NCBI GenBank assembly: GCA_040255525.1
Contig: JBDZVD010000003.1
Location: forward strand, 70,564 to 134,563
From: Rugosimonospora sp040255525
Lineage (GTDB): Bacteria > Actinomycetota > Actinomycetes > Mycobacteriales > Micromonosporaceae
Length of the DNA: 64,000 nucleotides
Reading direction: 5' to 3'
Notes under the pieces: generated by a model
The model's input: the letters and a program-made list of their open reading frames with translations, nothing else
The model's database searches: none
Told to the model about the DNA's origin: nothing
Part shown: piece after piece, positions 8,450 through 17,704 of the stretch
Position numbering within the stretch: position 1 is the first letter of the stretch
Layout of the letters: the number at the start of each line of letters is the position of its first letter
Program-made: the position numbers and the translations under genes

Positions 8450-9877
8450 ATGACCAGCACCGCCATCCGCCGCGAGCCGAGCCTGCTGCTGCTCGCGCTC
8501 GTGCTCGTCCTCGGCCTGGTAGCCCCGTTGCTGGACACCACGATCGTCAACGTGGCGATTCCGTCCCTCCGGCAGCACCTCGACACCACGGTGGCCACCA
8601 TCCAGTGGATCAGCACGGCGTACCTGCTGACCATGGCCGTCTCGATCCCGGTCACCGGCTGGGCCTCCCAACGCTTCGGCGCCCGCCGGGTCTGGATCGC
8701 CGCCCTCTGGATCTTCCTGGCCGGCTCGGTCCTCTCCGGTCTGGCCTGGAACATCGGCTCCCTGATCGGCTTCCGCGCGCTTCAGGGCGTCGGCGCCGGC
8801 CTGCTGATCCCGATCATGCAGACGCTGCTGTTCAGCGCCGCGGGCGGCAAGCCGGCCGGCAACATGATCGCCCTGGTCAGCCTGCCCGCCCTGCTCGGCC
8901 CGGTGCTAGGCCCGGTGATCGGCGGACTGATCGTCGGCCACCTGAGCTGGCGCTGGATCTTCTACGTCAACCCGCCCCTCTGCCTCGCCGCGATCCTGCT
9001 GGCCATCCGCTACATCCCGCGCGACGCCGGCAACCACACCCAGCGCCTCGACGTCAGGGGTCTACTCCTGCTCTCCCCCGGCCTCGCCGCCCTGGTGTAC
9101 GGCCTGAGCAAGCTGGGCGACAGCGGCAGATGGACCGGCCCCGGCGTCGTGGTCCCGCTGGTTGCCGGCGCCGCGCTGGTCGTCGTCTTCATCCGGCACG
9201 CGTTGCGGGCGGCGGTGCCGCTGGTGGACCTGCGACTCTTCCGGGTCCGCACCTTCTCAGCCGCGAGCACCCTGATGTTTCTCACCGGCGCGGCGTCCCT
9301 GGGGGCGATGCTGCTGCTCCCGCTGTACTACCAGCAGCTGCGCGGCGAGAGCGTGGTGACGGCGGGCCTGCTGATGGTCCCGCAGGGCATCGGCACCGCC
9401 CTGTCCCGGGCCATCGCCGGCCATCTCGAGCGCTGGGGCGCCCGCACGGTGGTCCTGGGCGCGGTGCTGCTGTCGATCGCCGGCACCCTGCCCTTCGCCT
9501 TCGCCGGCGCGAACACCAGCGTGGCCGTCCTGGCGATCGCCCTGGTCGTCCGCGGCGCTGGTCTGGGCACGATCTTCATAGCCGTCCTCTTCGAAGCCTA
9601 CGAGGGATTGCGCCCCGCCCAGATCCCGCACGCCAGCACCACCACCCGCATCCTGCAGCAGGTGGGCGGCTCGTTCGGTACCGCGATCTTCGCGGTGGTC
9701 CTGCAGCGCGGCCTCGCCACCCACGCCGCGGCCCCCGCCGTCGCCTTCGACCACGCCTTCGCCTGGGCGATCGCCCTGACCCTGCCCGCACTGGTGGCGG
9801 CGTTCTTCGTCCCGGCCCGCCACCCCGCACCCACCCCCGACGCCGAGCCGGAGGAGACCCTGAGCGAGGCTGCCTGA
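8450..9877 (+). CDS. MFS drug exporter, DHA2 (EmrB/QacA) family
   Basis: This 475-residue polytopic membrane protein with about 14 membrane spans is a proton-driven drug exporter. The DHA2 signature PLLDTTIVNVAIPSL lies in helix 1 (residues about 24-38), motif A-like GWASQRFGARRVW follows helix 2, and the motif C-like LGPVLGPVIGGL is in helix 5. ATG at 8450 has GGAG 6-7 nt upstream. It is controlled by the divergent TetR through the two palindromes. It lies 2.5 kb from the cluster's AraC gene, so it could be general drug resistance rather than part of the enediyne pathway. Confidence 0.92.
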   Translation: MTSTAIRREPSLLLLALVLVLGLVAPLLDTTIVNVAIPSLRQHLDTTVATIQWISTAYLLTMAVSIPVTGWASQRFGARRVWIAALWIFLAGSVLSGLAWNIGSLIGFRALQGVGAGLLIPIMQTLLFSAAGGKPAGNMIALVSLPALLGPVLGPVIGGLIVGHLSWRWIFYVNPPLCLAAILLAIRYIPRDAGNHTQRLDVRGLLLLSPGLAALVYGLSKLGDSGRWTGPGVVVPLVAGAALVVVFIRHALRAAVPLVDLRLFRVRTFSAASTLMFLTGAASLGAMLLLPLYYQQLRGESVVTAGLLMVPQGIGTALSRAIAGHLERWGARTVVLGAVLLSIAGTLPFAFAGANTSVAVLAIALVVRGAGLGTIFIAVLFEAYEGLRPAQIPHASTTTRILQQVGGSFGTAIFAVVLQRGLATHAAAPAVAFDHAFAWAIALTLPALVAAFFVPARHPAPTPDAEPEETLSEAA

Positions 9878-9968
9878 CGTGGGCCGGCAACCCGTCTTCG
9901 GGCACTCCGGCGCCTTCGTCCACACCCTTTTTTGGAGGCCGCGGTGGCCCTCCCGGCGACGGCAGCGG

Positions 9969-10673
9969 CTACCGGTCGCCCCCCGCCCGGCGACGGTGAA
10001 CTGGCTGTGCCGGCACGAGAACGTTGGCTGGCCGGGTGACATCGCTGCCTTCGCCGGTGTCCATCAGGATCGCGAGACGGCGAAGGGTGCCGAGCAATGC
10101 CTCGCCGAGGACGGCCCGGGCCGTCATCCGCTCCAGCACGCCGCGCCGCTCGGCCGGTGGCTCGCCGGCCGGGCGCATGCCGGCGAGATCGTGGCGGGCC
10201 AGAACCGTGACGGCGTCCACATAGACATCGAGGGTCGGTTGAGGATCGAGCCCCACCGCGTAGAAGCCGGCCACCACGTCGATGAGGTCGTCGAGCGCGT
10301 CGACAGGTGACGGGCGCCGCCACGACCGGCGATGAAGCAGAGCGGCGACCTGATCGGCGGCGAGGCGGCGGGACTCGTCGGCGGGCCAGGGCCGGCGCGT
10401 CGATCCCAGACTCCGGTCTACTACCGGCAGCAGATCGCGGGCGTCGACGGCAGGACTGTCGATCGCCGCCAGGATCTCGCGGATGGCCGGTATGCCGAGT
10501 CCCCCGACGCCGGCCAGGGCGCGGATGAAGCGCAGTCGGCGGAGGTGGAAGTCTCCGTAGTCGGCCTGGTTGACGGCCGTGGCGCGCCCAACGGGCAGCA
10601 GTCCCTCGCGGAGGTAGTACTTCAGCGTGTGGACGGAGATCCCCCCGCGGCGCGCCAACTCGCTGATCTTCAT
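9969..10673 (-). CDS. MerR-family transcriptional regulator
   Basis: This 234-residue regulator has an N-terminal MerR helix-turn-helix (MKISELARRGGISVHTLKYY, then LREGLLPVGRATAVNQADYG) and dimerisation helix, followed by an effector region with no Cys ligand cluster, so it is not a metal sensor of the classic type. The start is ATG at 10673. It resembles the cluster regulator at 32242-32886 in the first 75 residues and in the overall two-part organisation. It converges with the MFS exporter. Target and ligand are unknown. Confidence 0.88.
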   Translation of the reverse strand: MKISELARRGGISVHTLKYYLREGLLPVGRATAVNQADYGDFHLRRLRFIRALAGVGGLGIPAIREILAAIDSPAVDARDLLPVVDRSLGSTRRPWPADESRRLAADQVAALLHRRSWRRPSPVDALDDLIDVVAGFYAVGLDPQPTLDVYVDAVTVLARHDLAGMRPAGEPPAERRGVLERMTARAVLGEALLGTLRRLAILMDTGEGSDVTRPANVLVPAQPVHRRRAGGDR

Positions 10674-10857
10674 GCGGCCCCCTCCACCGGCGACGATAAT
10701 GAAGGTACCCATGCCCGGTTGCGGAAAGTCCTCCGAGATTGCGGCGTGCCGGTCACGCTGCCCGCGCGGCGAAAGCATGTCATCACCGCCGCTCATCAGA
10801 CGAAGCCGCGCCCCACCGACTGTGGGGCGCGGCAACGGCGTGGCCGGCGAGGAACGG

Positions 10858-11865
10858 CTACGCGTTCCAGGGTGCGGTCGGGAACCAGAAGTACCCGAGC
10901 CGGGCCAGCACCCGGATGTCCCAGTAGACAAGGAGGAACAGCGCGGCGACCAGGAAGGTGCCGGCGGTGAGCGCGGTGATGCGGGCCGGCCTACTGACCA
11001 GCCATCGCCGCAGCCGGCCGCCGATCAGATAGGACAGAGCCAGGAACAGCACCGACAGGACCACAATGTTGCCGATGGACTGCAGCACGAAGGCGAGGGC
11101 GCCGTAGAACGGGTTGTGGGTGTTGGCGGCGTGCCGGAACATGTCGCGGAACAGCGGGTAGGGCCGCCCGATCAGGAAACCGCCGATCAGGGCGCCCATC
11201 AGCACCATCGGCGCGTTGGGGAATCGTCGGGAGATCCGGGCGAGCGGGTCCGGCACATACCGCAACGCGGCCAGCCCCAGCACCAGCATGACCAGACCGA
11301 TGACGCCGAACACGGTCATCGACTGGAGGGTACGGGGGCTGAGCCCGGAGCCCTTCACCGTCGAGAACTGCGGCATCCTGGTGCCGACCAGTCCGACGAC
11401 GGCGCCGTACACGGCGGATACCGGCACCATCCCGACCGCGAGCCAACCGAGCGGCCGTACCGTCTGGAGCAATCGCTGTGACCGGCTGGCGGCACCGCCC
11501 ATCAGTGGTGCGACGGCGCCGAAGGCGGCGATGTTGCAGGCGGTGAAGGAGCCCGCCAGGCCGCTGACGAACGCGAAGAGGATGCCGGCCCCGATGCTGC
11601 CGATCGGCGTCGTGTTCGCGCCGTGCCCGAGCAGACTGTCCGCGACGGTGAACCCGATGGTCTGGTCCACGAGCTCCGATGACCAGGCGTAGGAGGCCAG
11701 CGCCCCGACCAGCACCCCGACCAGCAGCACGAGCCAGCGCCGGCGGGGTACCGCCCCGTTAACGAACATGGATGTCTGGCCAGGAAGGGCGGTGACCGGT
11801 CCCCGATCCCGCGCCACTGCGGAGGCGGGTGGCCGGGTGAGGTGCGGATGCGATGTTCGCGCCAC
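10858..11865 (-). CDS. Polytopic membrane protein, function unknown
   Basis: This 335-residue integral membrane protein has seven or eight hydrophobic spans (approximately 37-56, 85-118, 140-162, 185-205, 218-236, 255-290, 305-325). The span with GLAGSFTACNIAAFGAVAPL has small residues and a single Cys, recalling CcdA/DsbD-type or sulfite-exporter-like membrane proteins, but the paired cysteines of CcdA are not evident. The start is GTG at 11865 with a strong GGAAGGAG 6 nt upstream. It stands alone between a MerR gene and an AraC gene. Transport or redox transfer is possible; I do not assign a function. Confidence 0.75.
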   Translation of the reverse strand: MARTSHPHLTRPPASAVARDRGPVTALPGQTSMFVNGAVPRRRWLVLLVGVLVGALASYAWSSELVDQTIGFTVADSLLGHGANTTPIGSIGAGILFAFVSGLAGSFTACNIAAFGAVAPLMGGAASRSQRLLQTVRPLGWLAVGMVPVSAVYGAVVGLVGTRMPQFSTVKGSGLSPRTLQSMTVFGVIGLVMLVLGLAALRYVPDPLARISRRFPNAPMVLMGALIGGFLIGRPYPLFRDMFRHAANTHNPFYGALAFVLQSIGNIVVLSVLFLALSYLIGGRLRRWLVSRPARITALTAGTFLVAALFLLVYWDIRVLARLGYFWFPTAPWNA

Positions 11866-12389
11866 GCTGTGCTCCTTCCGTCTGCTGAGGCCGCCATGAA
11901 GAACCGGCCGGGAACGGACGCGATCCGCGAGCGTCCCGCCACGGCGGTCGCGTCCGTTCCAGTAGCCATTCTCGGCGCGCGGCACGGATCGGTGTTCTTC
12001 CAACGTGTCGCGGCCCGGGCAATGTCGAAGAAGAGTTTCAGGCTCGCTCGCCCGTACCTTCGGCGGATGTCCCCTACCCGCCGGACGGCTCGCCCAGCGA
12101 GCCACGTGACTGCCGCACGGGCCGGCGCCGGACCCGGATCTGCTACGCCTGAACGACATGCTCGGCCCACTGGGCGAGCACGACCACCATGAAGATGGAC
12201 GGTGCCACCCGGTGACGCCCGCCGATCGGCGCCGCGACGCGCCGGGTCGCTCGGATTCGGTTGCGGGCAAGGGCCTGCGGGTCTACGCCCCCGCGTCCGG
12301 TGCCCGACCACCGGAAGCGGCCGGGCCGCTACCGGAAAAGGCCCGCGGCCGGGGCCGGTGGCGCAGACCGCCGGCCCGGCCGCTTCGCG
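11866..12389. other. Intergenic region upstream of membrane protein
   Basis: 524 bp without a convincing gene. It holds the promoter region of the leftward membrane protein and, at its right end, a structured terminator-like repeat behind the AraC gene (listed separately). Open frames here lack ribosome sites and family likeness. Confidence 0.5.
12314..12386 (-). terminator. Terminator-like hairpin after the AraC gene
   Basis: The arms GAAGCGGCCGGGCC (12314-12327) and GGCCCGGCCGCTTC (12373-12386) form a perfect 14-bp stem that ends 4 bp beyond the AraC stop codon. The 45-nt loop contains a second small stem (ACCGG/CCGGT). There is no T tract, as is common in high-GC actinomycetes. Confidence 0.6.
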
Positions 12390-13205
12390 TCAGGCAACCG
12401 CGGCGACATCGTCCAGGAACTGCGGTCGCCCGTGCTCCGCGTGCTCGAGCTGTGCCATCGCGTACTTGCGCACATCGAGGAGGGCGAGAAGCACCGGCGG
12501 ATCGAGCGCCCGGCTGCGCCGCAACACGAGGTCGGCGGCGATCCTGCTGTCCGGCCGGACGACGAACGGTCCACAGGTCGCCACCGACACCGGACGGTCG
12601 AGCCAGCGACCGTCGGTCTGCGGGTAGCACGCGTCCAGGCTGACCGCCTGGGCGAGCAGATACCAGGTACCCAGCGGCACCGCGTCGAACTGCACCCGGT
12701 CCCCCGGGCTCACCACGGCGCAGCGCACCGGCCGTCCCTCGGGTATCCGGTCCGCGAACAGACCGACGAAGACCAGCGCGTCGTCCTCGGTGGCCAGCCG
12801 AACTGTGCAGGTCAGTCGCGCGTTCGAGGGGCGGCTGGCCCGGCTCTCCAGGTCCTGGGCGATCAGTGGGGCGAAGCCGGAGTGGCGCCGGTAGGTCGTC
12901 GGTGACATGCCCACGCTACGGCTGAACCGTGAGCTGAAGGTCCCGACGCTGTTGTATCCGACGTGAACGCTGATGTCCGCGACGTTCATCCCGGTCGACA
13001 CCAGCAGGTGCTTGGCTCGCTGCAGGCGCAGCGCGGACAGGAAGCGCCCGGGCGAGACGCCGGTCACCCGCCGGAAGATCCGGGTGAAATGAAACTTGCT
13101 GAACATGGCCGCCCTGGCCAGGTCATCGACGGTGAGCTGCTCGCCCATCCGCTCCCGCATGGCCTCGATCGCTCGCAGAACCGCCTGCTCCGCAGCGTCT
13201 TCCAT
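12390..13205 (-). CDS. AraC-family transcriptional regulator
   Basis: This 271-residue regulator has its two helix-turn-helix motifs at the N-terminus (about residues 8-105: LTVDDLARAAMFSKFHFTRI and ADISVHVGYNSVGTFSSRFS), followed by a roughly 150-residue C-terminal domain of unknown ligand. This order is the reverse of classical AraC but common in small actinobacterial members. ATG at 13205 is supported by GGGGAGGGG 2-8 nt upstream. It lies at the left border of the enediyne cluster, just upstream of the MFS exporter end, and is a reasonable candidate pathway-specific regulator. Confidence 0.88.
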   Translation of the reverse strand: MEDAAEQAVLRAIEAMRERMGEQLTVDDLARAAMFSKFHFTRIFRRVTGVSPGRFLSALRLQRAKHLLVSTGMNVADISVHVGYNSVGTFSSRFSRSVGMSPTTYRRHSGFAPLIAQDLESRASRPSNARLTCTVRLATEDDALVFVGLFADRIPEGRPVRCAVVSPGDRVQFDAVPLGTWYLLAQAVSLDACYPQTDGRWLDRPVSVATCGPFVVRPDSRIAADLVLRRSRALDPPVLLALLDVRKYAMAQLEHAEHGRPQFLDDVAAVA

Positions 13206-13574
13206 GTCCCCTCCCCGAAGTGACGGAATCGCCGGAATGAGCCGGTCGCACAGAAATGACAAGCGGAATTGCTTAGCCGACTTGCCGGTAGTCAAATAGC
13301 GGTGAAAGCGACGAGAGCCATCCGACGAGATTTACCTGCGCGAATTCCTGCTTGACCTAACACCCAAGGTTAGCGGAACCTGCAGCCTGCGGCAACACTA
13401 CGTCTAACGAGCCAGTACGCACAGCAATCAGGAAGTAATAAATGGATACCGGCACTATTCACTGTCGATAGCGTGCATCTCTGATCCTGGCCGTCCGCCA
13501 GTTATTCTTGCGCACGGAATCGTTCCGGAGCTTTCGAAAATCCTCACGGAAAGGGAATGGTGGCCGCGGGCCGG
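13206..13574. other. Intergenic region at the cluster's left border
   Basis: 369 bp, noticeably AT-richer than its surroundings between 13290 and 13560. It should contain the promoter of the AraC gene and the end of the MFS transcript. A short inverted repeat (CTAAC-N7-GTTAG near 13360) is too weak to call an operator. No gene was recognised. Confidence 0.5.
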
Positions 13575-15230
13575 TCAGCCCGCGCTCCGCCGCACCGCCG
13601 CACCGCCGTCGCGCACCGGGGCGCCGGCGTCGGTCCTGGTCGGCCGCAACCTCAGTGTCATGACGGCCACCGCCAGCAGCACGATGGCGACGAGGCCGAG
13701 GGCCGGACGGGCGGCGGGGAGAAAGCTGTGCCGGAACGTCTCGTCCACCAGAGCGTCGAAGCGGGCCGACAACGCGGGGTCCAGTCCCGCCGGTGCCTTC
13801 ACGCCGCCGCGCGGGCTGCCCAGTTGCAGCCCGCGGTCGGAGGCCGCCGTGAAGGCGTGCACGAACGGCTCCCGCAGCGGCGGCGGTAACTGCGCCGCCC
13901 GCCGCGCCGCCTGGTCGTGAAGGGTGGACGACAGCCGGTTCTGCAGTACCGCCCCGACCACAGCCGCGCCGAGCACAGCGCCGACCTGCCGGGCCGTGTT
14001 CAGCACTCCGGAGGCCGCTCCGACCCGGACCGCGCTGATGTCCCGCATCGCCACGGTTGTCGTCGGCGCGATCGAGGCACCCATGCCCGCGCCGATGGCG
14101 ATCAGCGGCATCACGAACGCGGTCCATCCCGATGTCCGGCCCGGCAGCAACGCCACCCCGAGGACACCGGCCGCGTACGTGGCCAGCCCGGCGACGAGCA
14201 GTGCACGACCGCCCATCCGGTCGGTGAGCCGGCCCGCCACCGGTGCCACCGCGCACAACGTCACCGTCCAGGGAAGCGCGGTCAGGCCCGAGCCGAGCGC
14301 GCTCATGCCCAGCAGCGTCTGCGTCTCGATCACGAACACCAGCAGGAACCCGAACAGCGCGAACGAGGTACCCAGGGTGATCAGCGTACCGACGGCGAAT
14401 CCGCGGACGCGCAGGAGCGACAGCGGTACGAGCGGGTCCGCCCGGCGCGCCTCCCAGATCACGAACAGGGCCAGGACAGCGACCGACCCCGACAGGATCG
14501 CGGGGATGCTGACCGGTCCCCGAACCACAGCCCAGTGGTACCGCTGGCCCTCGACCAGCCCGTACACCAGGCCGACCAGGCCGGACGTCGCGAGCAGCAC
14601 ACCGACCGGGTCGATACCGGCGGTGCGACGCGCCCGCAGATCAGGCACGAGCCGCAGCGCGAGGATCGCCCCGACGAACCCGACCGGTACGTTCAGATAG
14701 AAAATCCACTGCCAGCCCGGACCCGTGATGAGCACACCACCCAGTGTCGGGCCGGCGACGGCGGCCACCCCGGCGACCGCGGTGAATATGCCGAACGCGG
14801 CACCGCGTCGGGCCGGCGGGAAGATCGCGGCGATCAGCGCGAGTGCCTGCGGTAGCAGGACGGCGGCACCCGCCCCCTGGACCACCCTGGCAACGACGAG
14901 TTCGAGCGGCGAACCGGCCCTGCCGCACCATAGCGAGGCCAGACTGAAGACGACCAGACCGCCCACGAACAGAGACCGGGCGCCGAGCAGGTCGCCGAGC
15001 CGGCCGAAGACGATGAGCAGCGACGCGAAGGCGATCAGGTACCCGTTGAGCACCCACAGAGCTTCGTCGATCCCGGCGCCGAGGGAACGCATGATGTCCG
15101 GCAGCGCGGTGTTGACGATGCTGGTGTCCAGCAGGATCAGGAAGTTGGCGACGCACAGCACCAGCAGCGCGGCCCACGGCCGCACTGGTCGATCCGGCAG
15201 CGTCGTCCGGCCGGCTGTCGGGGCCCTCAT
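13575..15230 (-). CDS. MFS exporter, DHA2 (EmrB/QacA) family, cluster-linked
   Basis: This 551-residue, about 14-span membrane exporter carries the DHA2 signature LLDTSIVNTALPDIM in helix 1 and a GRLGDLLGARS motif A. The start ATG at 15230 overlaps the TGA of the upstream CMD-like gene (ATGA), so the pair is translationally coupled. The open frame reads further upstream, but that part overlaps the CMD-like gene in another phase. A large periplasmic loop lies near residues 455-520. Placement at the edge of the warhead operon suggests export of the enediyne or an intermediate and self-protection. Confidence 0.92.
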   Translation of the reverse strand: MRAPTAGRTTLPDRPVRPWAALLVLCVANFLILLDTSIVNTALPDIMRSLGAGIDEALWVLNGYLIAFASLLIVFGRLGDLLGARSLFVGGLVVFSLASLWCGRAGSPLELVVARVVQGAGAAVLLPQALALIAAIFPPARRGAAFGIFTAVAGVAAVAGPTLGGVLITGPGWQWIFYLNVPVGFVGAILALRLVPDLRARRTAGIDPVGVLLATSGLVGLVYGLVEGQRYHWAVVRGPVSIPAILSGSVAVLALFVIWEARRADPLVPLSLLRVRGFAVGTLITLGTSFALFGFLLVFVIETQTLLGMSALGSGLTALPWTVTLCAVAPVAGRLTDRMGGRALLVAGLATYAAGVLGVALLPGRTSGWTAFVMPLIAIGAGMGASIAPTTTVAMRDISAVRVGAASGVLNTARQVGAVLGAAVVGAVLQNRLSSTLHDQAARRAAQLPPPLREPFVHAFTAASDRGLQLGSPRGGVKAPAGLDPALSARFDALVDETFRHSFLPAARPALGLVAIVLLAVAVMTLRLRPTRTDAGAPVRDGGAAVRRSAG

Positions 15231-16306
15231 CGGATCAGGGTGCCCAGGTCGCGGTACAGAGCCTGGCCGATGTGCCGGGCGGCGGTCAGGCTGGCCCAGG
15301 ACGTGAGCCCGATGACCGCGTCGTCGCCGTGGCCCCCGCTGCGGAACTCGTCGACGACGGCGTCCGTCACCCGGTACGAGGCCCGCGCGGTGAGCAGCGC
15401 GAGCCGCCCGGCCGGACGATCCACCGGTGCCAGGCCGGACAGTGCGCGATCGAACCCCGCCCCACCGATCCCCGGCGCATCCCGTTGCGGGTCGGCGAGG
15501 CACGCGGTCACCAGTTCGCGCACGGGGACCGGCACGCTGGCCGCACCGGCCTCATCGATCGCGCGCGTTGCTCTGGCAAAGGCGTCGGCGATGTACGGTC
15601 GGCCGGCGGCCCAGGACAGATCGGCCGGCAGTTCGGCCGGGGGCAGCAACTCCCGCGCCAGCCCGGGGCGCAGCGGCGTGCGCGCGAAGTGAGCGAAGAC
15701 CCGGACCGCCGCGGCGCGGGCCAGCCGGCGCCCACGAGGCGGCACCGGGGCCAGCGGCGAGTCGCTCAGGAAGATGTTGACCATGCGGTTGATGTAGTGG
15801 AACGTGACGGCGACACCGATGAACTCCGCCGCCTGGGCGTACGAGAACGGCGCGGGTGCCCGCCCCGACGCGGTCGGCGCCGCGCTGTCCCGCGCCCACC
15901 GCGCGAGGTCCCGCAGCCATGCGTCGCCGACCTCATCGACGCGCCCGGCGGCGACCAGCCTGGCATCGGCCCCGTGGAGCAGCCCGACCAGCGCGGAGCC
16001 GTGCACCTCCACGCAGTACGGGCAACCGTTGGCCAGCGAGACCGCCGCCGCCACCGCCTCTTTCGAGGCACGCCACGCGGCGTCGCCGACGAGCAGCGTC
16101 TCGCGCAGCATCGACCAGATGGCGGCGAGCACTCCGACCACAGGCGCGTGCAGCGCGACCGGCGGTGCCAGCATCCCGAACTCCGCCTCCATCTGGCGGT
16201 AGACCGCGGCGACAGTGCCGGACGCCGCCGACGGCGGGACGGCGGCCACCCGTCGGATGTGCCCGAGCGACGGGCGGCGGGCCCCGCGCGCGAACAAGGA
16301 CGCCAC
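15227..16306 (-). CDS. AhpD/carboxymuconolactone-decarboxylase-like protein (paralogue 1)
   Basis: This 359-residue protein has an AhpD-type redox motif NGCPYCVEVH, with Cys95 and Cys98 and the His three residues later. In AhpD these residues carry out thiol-dependent hydroperoxide reduction. The GTG start at 16306 is chosen because GGGAAGGGG lies immediately upstream at proper spacing and because it aligns the CxxC with the paralogue at 16557 (Cys93/Cys96); longer starts at 16354 or 16483 are possible. The second half (about 180-359) is a repeat-like helical region of the same family. It is coupled to the MFS gene. A role in redox protection or warhead maturation is possible. Confidence 0.82.
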   Translation of the reverse strand: MASLFARGARRPSLGHIRRVAAVPPSAASGTVAAVYRQMEAEFGMLAPPVALHAPVVGVLAAIWSMLRETLLVGDAAWRASKEAVAAAVSLANGCPYCVEVHGSALVGLLHGADARLVAAGRVDEVGDAWLRDLARWARDSAAPTASGRAPAPFSYAQAAEFIGVAVTFHYINRMVNIFLSDSPLAPVPPRGRRLARAAAVRVFAHFARTPLRPGLARELLPPAELPADLSWAAGRPYIADAFARATRAIDEAGAASVPVPVRELVTACLADPQRDAPGIGGAGFDRALSGLAPVDRPAGRLALLTARASYRVTDAVVDEFRSGGHGDDAVIGLTSWASLTAARHIGQALYRDLGTLIR

Positions 16307-16556
16307 TGCGATCCCCTTCCCGACCGGACTGTCCGAAGCACCGGTCGAATTCATCGTTCGGGTGGTGCGGGCCGGGCGCATCTCCGTGGTTGCGGTTGGA
16401 TTGCGCCCCGACCGAGCAACTTCAGCGAACTTTCCGACGTGCCCTTCTTCGAATGTGCGTTGTCTTCCGTCATCGCTCAACACCGTGCCGGTGCCCGTCG
16501 ATACTGGCGATTACCCGGCCGCCAGGTGACCTCGCGTCCGGGCGGAGGGAGTTCCC

Positions 16557-17657
16557 ATGATCGCCAGTCGGGTGGCCGCTTCGGCCGTTCAGCGTCAGGT
16601 CCGCTACATCAAACCGGTGTCCGCGACGGCGGCGACCGGACTCGTCGGTCGCGTCTACGCCCAGGTTGCCGAGGAGATGCGGCTGGTCACCCCGCCGGCG
16701 ATGCTGCACTCTCCGGCACCGCAGACGCTCGCCGGGTACTGGATGATGATGCGCGAACCGCTACTGACCACCGGCCTGCTCGACCGAGCGGTCAAGGAGG
16801 CGGTGGCTACCGCCGTCGCCGTCGCCACGACCTGCCCCTACTGCGTCGACATGCATTCGGTCAGCATGTACGACCTGGCCACGGAGCATGATGCCGAAGT
16901 CCTGGCGGCCGACCGGGTCGACGACATGACCGATCCGCGGCTGCGCGAGGTCAGCGCCTGGGCACGGACGGCGCATCAGGCGCCGGGCGCGGTCCCGGTG
17001 CCGGCCTGGGTCACCGAGGCGCAACGGCCCGAACTAATCGGGACTCTGGTCGGCCTGCACTACCTGACCCGCGTGGTGAACGTGTTCCTGGCCAACTTCC
17101 TGCTGCCTCCGGGGCTGACCGGCCGGTTGCGGCGGCGGATGAAGCGGGGCATCGGCCGGCTGCTGCGTACGACGCTTCGGGCGCACCGCAGGCCGGGTGC
17201 TTCGGTCGGGCTGCTGCCTCCGGCTCCGCTGCCGGCCGACGCCGGATGGGCCGCCGGCAATCCGTGGATCGCACAGGCCGTCGCCCGATCGACCGCGGCA
17301 TTCGAGGCCGCCGGCACCCGTTCGGTGTCGCCGGCTGTGCGCGAGCTGGTGCGTACCCGGCTCAACGACTGGCACGGCGAGGAGACCGGACTGTCCACCG
17401 CGTGGTGCGAGGACCTCGTCGCCGGGCTCGGCAGGCAGGATCGGGCGGCCGGACGGCTCGCGCTGCTGACCGCCATGTCCTCGCATCAGGTCGGCGCGGA
17501 GGCCGTCGACGAATTCCGCCGCTACCGGCCCGGCGACGCCGCGCTGGTCGAGTCGGTCGCCTGGGCGGCCTTCGAGGCCGCCCGGCGCATCGGCGAACGG
17601 CAGCTGCTCGGCGCCGATGCCGCACCGCGGGAGGCCCGATCCGGAACCCCGTCCTAG
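16557..17657 (+). CDS. AhpD/carboxymuconolactone-decarboxylase-like protein (paralogue 2)
   Basis: This 366-residue paralogue of the divergent gene has ATTCPYCVDMH (Cys93, Cys96 and the following His) and matching flanks (VYAQVAEEMRLVTPPAMLHS versus VYRQMEAEFGMLAPPVALHA). ATG at 16557 has GGAGGGA 6 nt upstream. It is the first gene of the warhead operon, 47 bp before the first DUF1702 gene. The 250-bp gap to its divergent paralogue should hold both promoters. An AhpD-like thiol redox function is inferred from the motif; the substrate is unknown. Confidence 0.85.
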   Translation: MIASRVAASAVQRQVRYIKPVSATAATGLVGRVYAQVAEEMRLVTPPAMLHSPAPQTLAGYWMMMREPLLTTGLLDRAVKEAVATAVAVATTCPYCVDMHSVSMYDLATEHDAEVLAADRVDDMTDPRLREVSAWARTAHQAPGAVPVPAWVTEAQRPELIGTLVGLHYLTRVVNVFLANFLLPPGLTGRLRRRMKRGIGRLLRTTLRAHRRPGASVGLLPPAPLPADAGWAAGNPWIAQAVARSTAAFEAAGTRSVSPAVRELVRTRLNDWHGEETGLSTAWCEDLVAGLGRQDRAAGRLALLTAMSSHQVGAEAVDEFRRYRPGDAALVESVAWAAFEAARRIGERQLLGADAAPREARSGTPS

Positions 17658-17704
17658 CACCATGACCAGACTCGACCAGAACGCCGTCACGAGGGAGCAC
17701 TCAG

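Noticed and set aside
13355..13380. Inverted repeat CTAAC-N7-GTTAG as an AraC operator
   Set aside because: Only 5 bp per arm and not repeated elsewhere; expected by chance.
15231..15503. N-terminal extension of the MFS gene at 13575-15230
   Set aside because: It overlaps the CMD-like gene in another phase; the ATG overlapping that gene's stop gives a normal first membrane helix.
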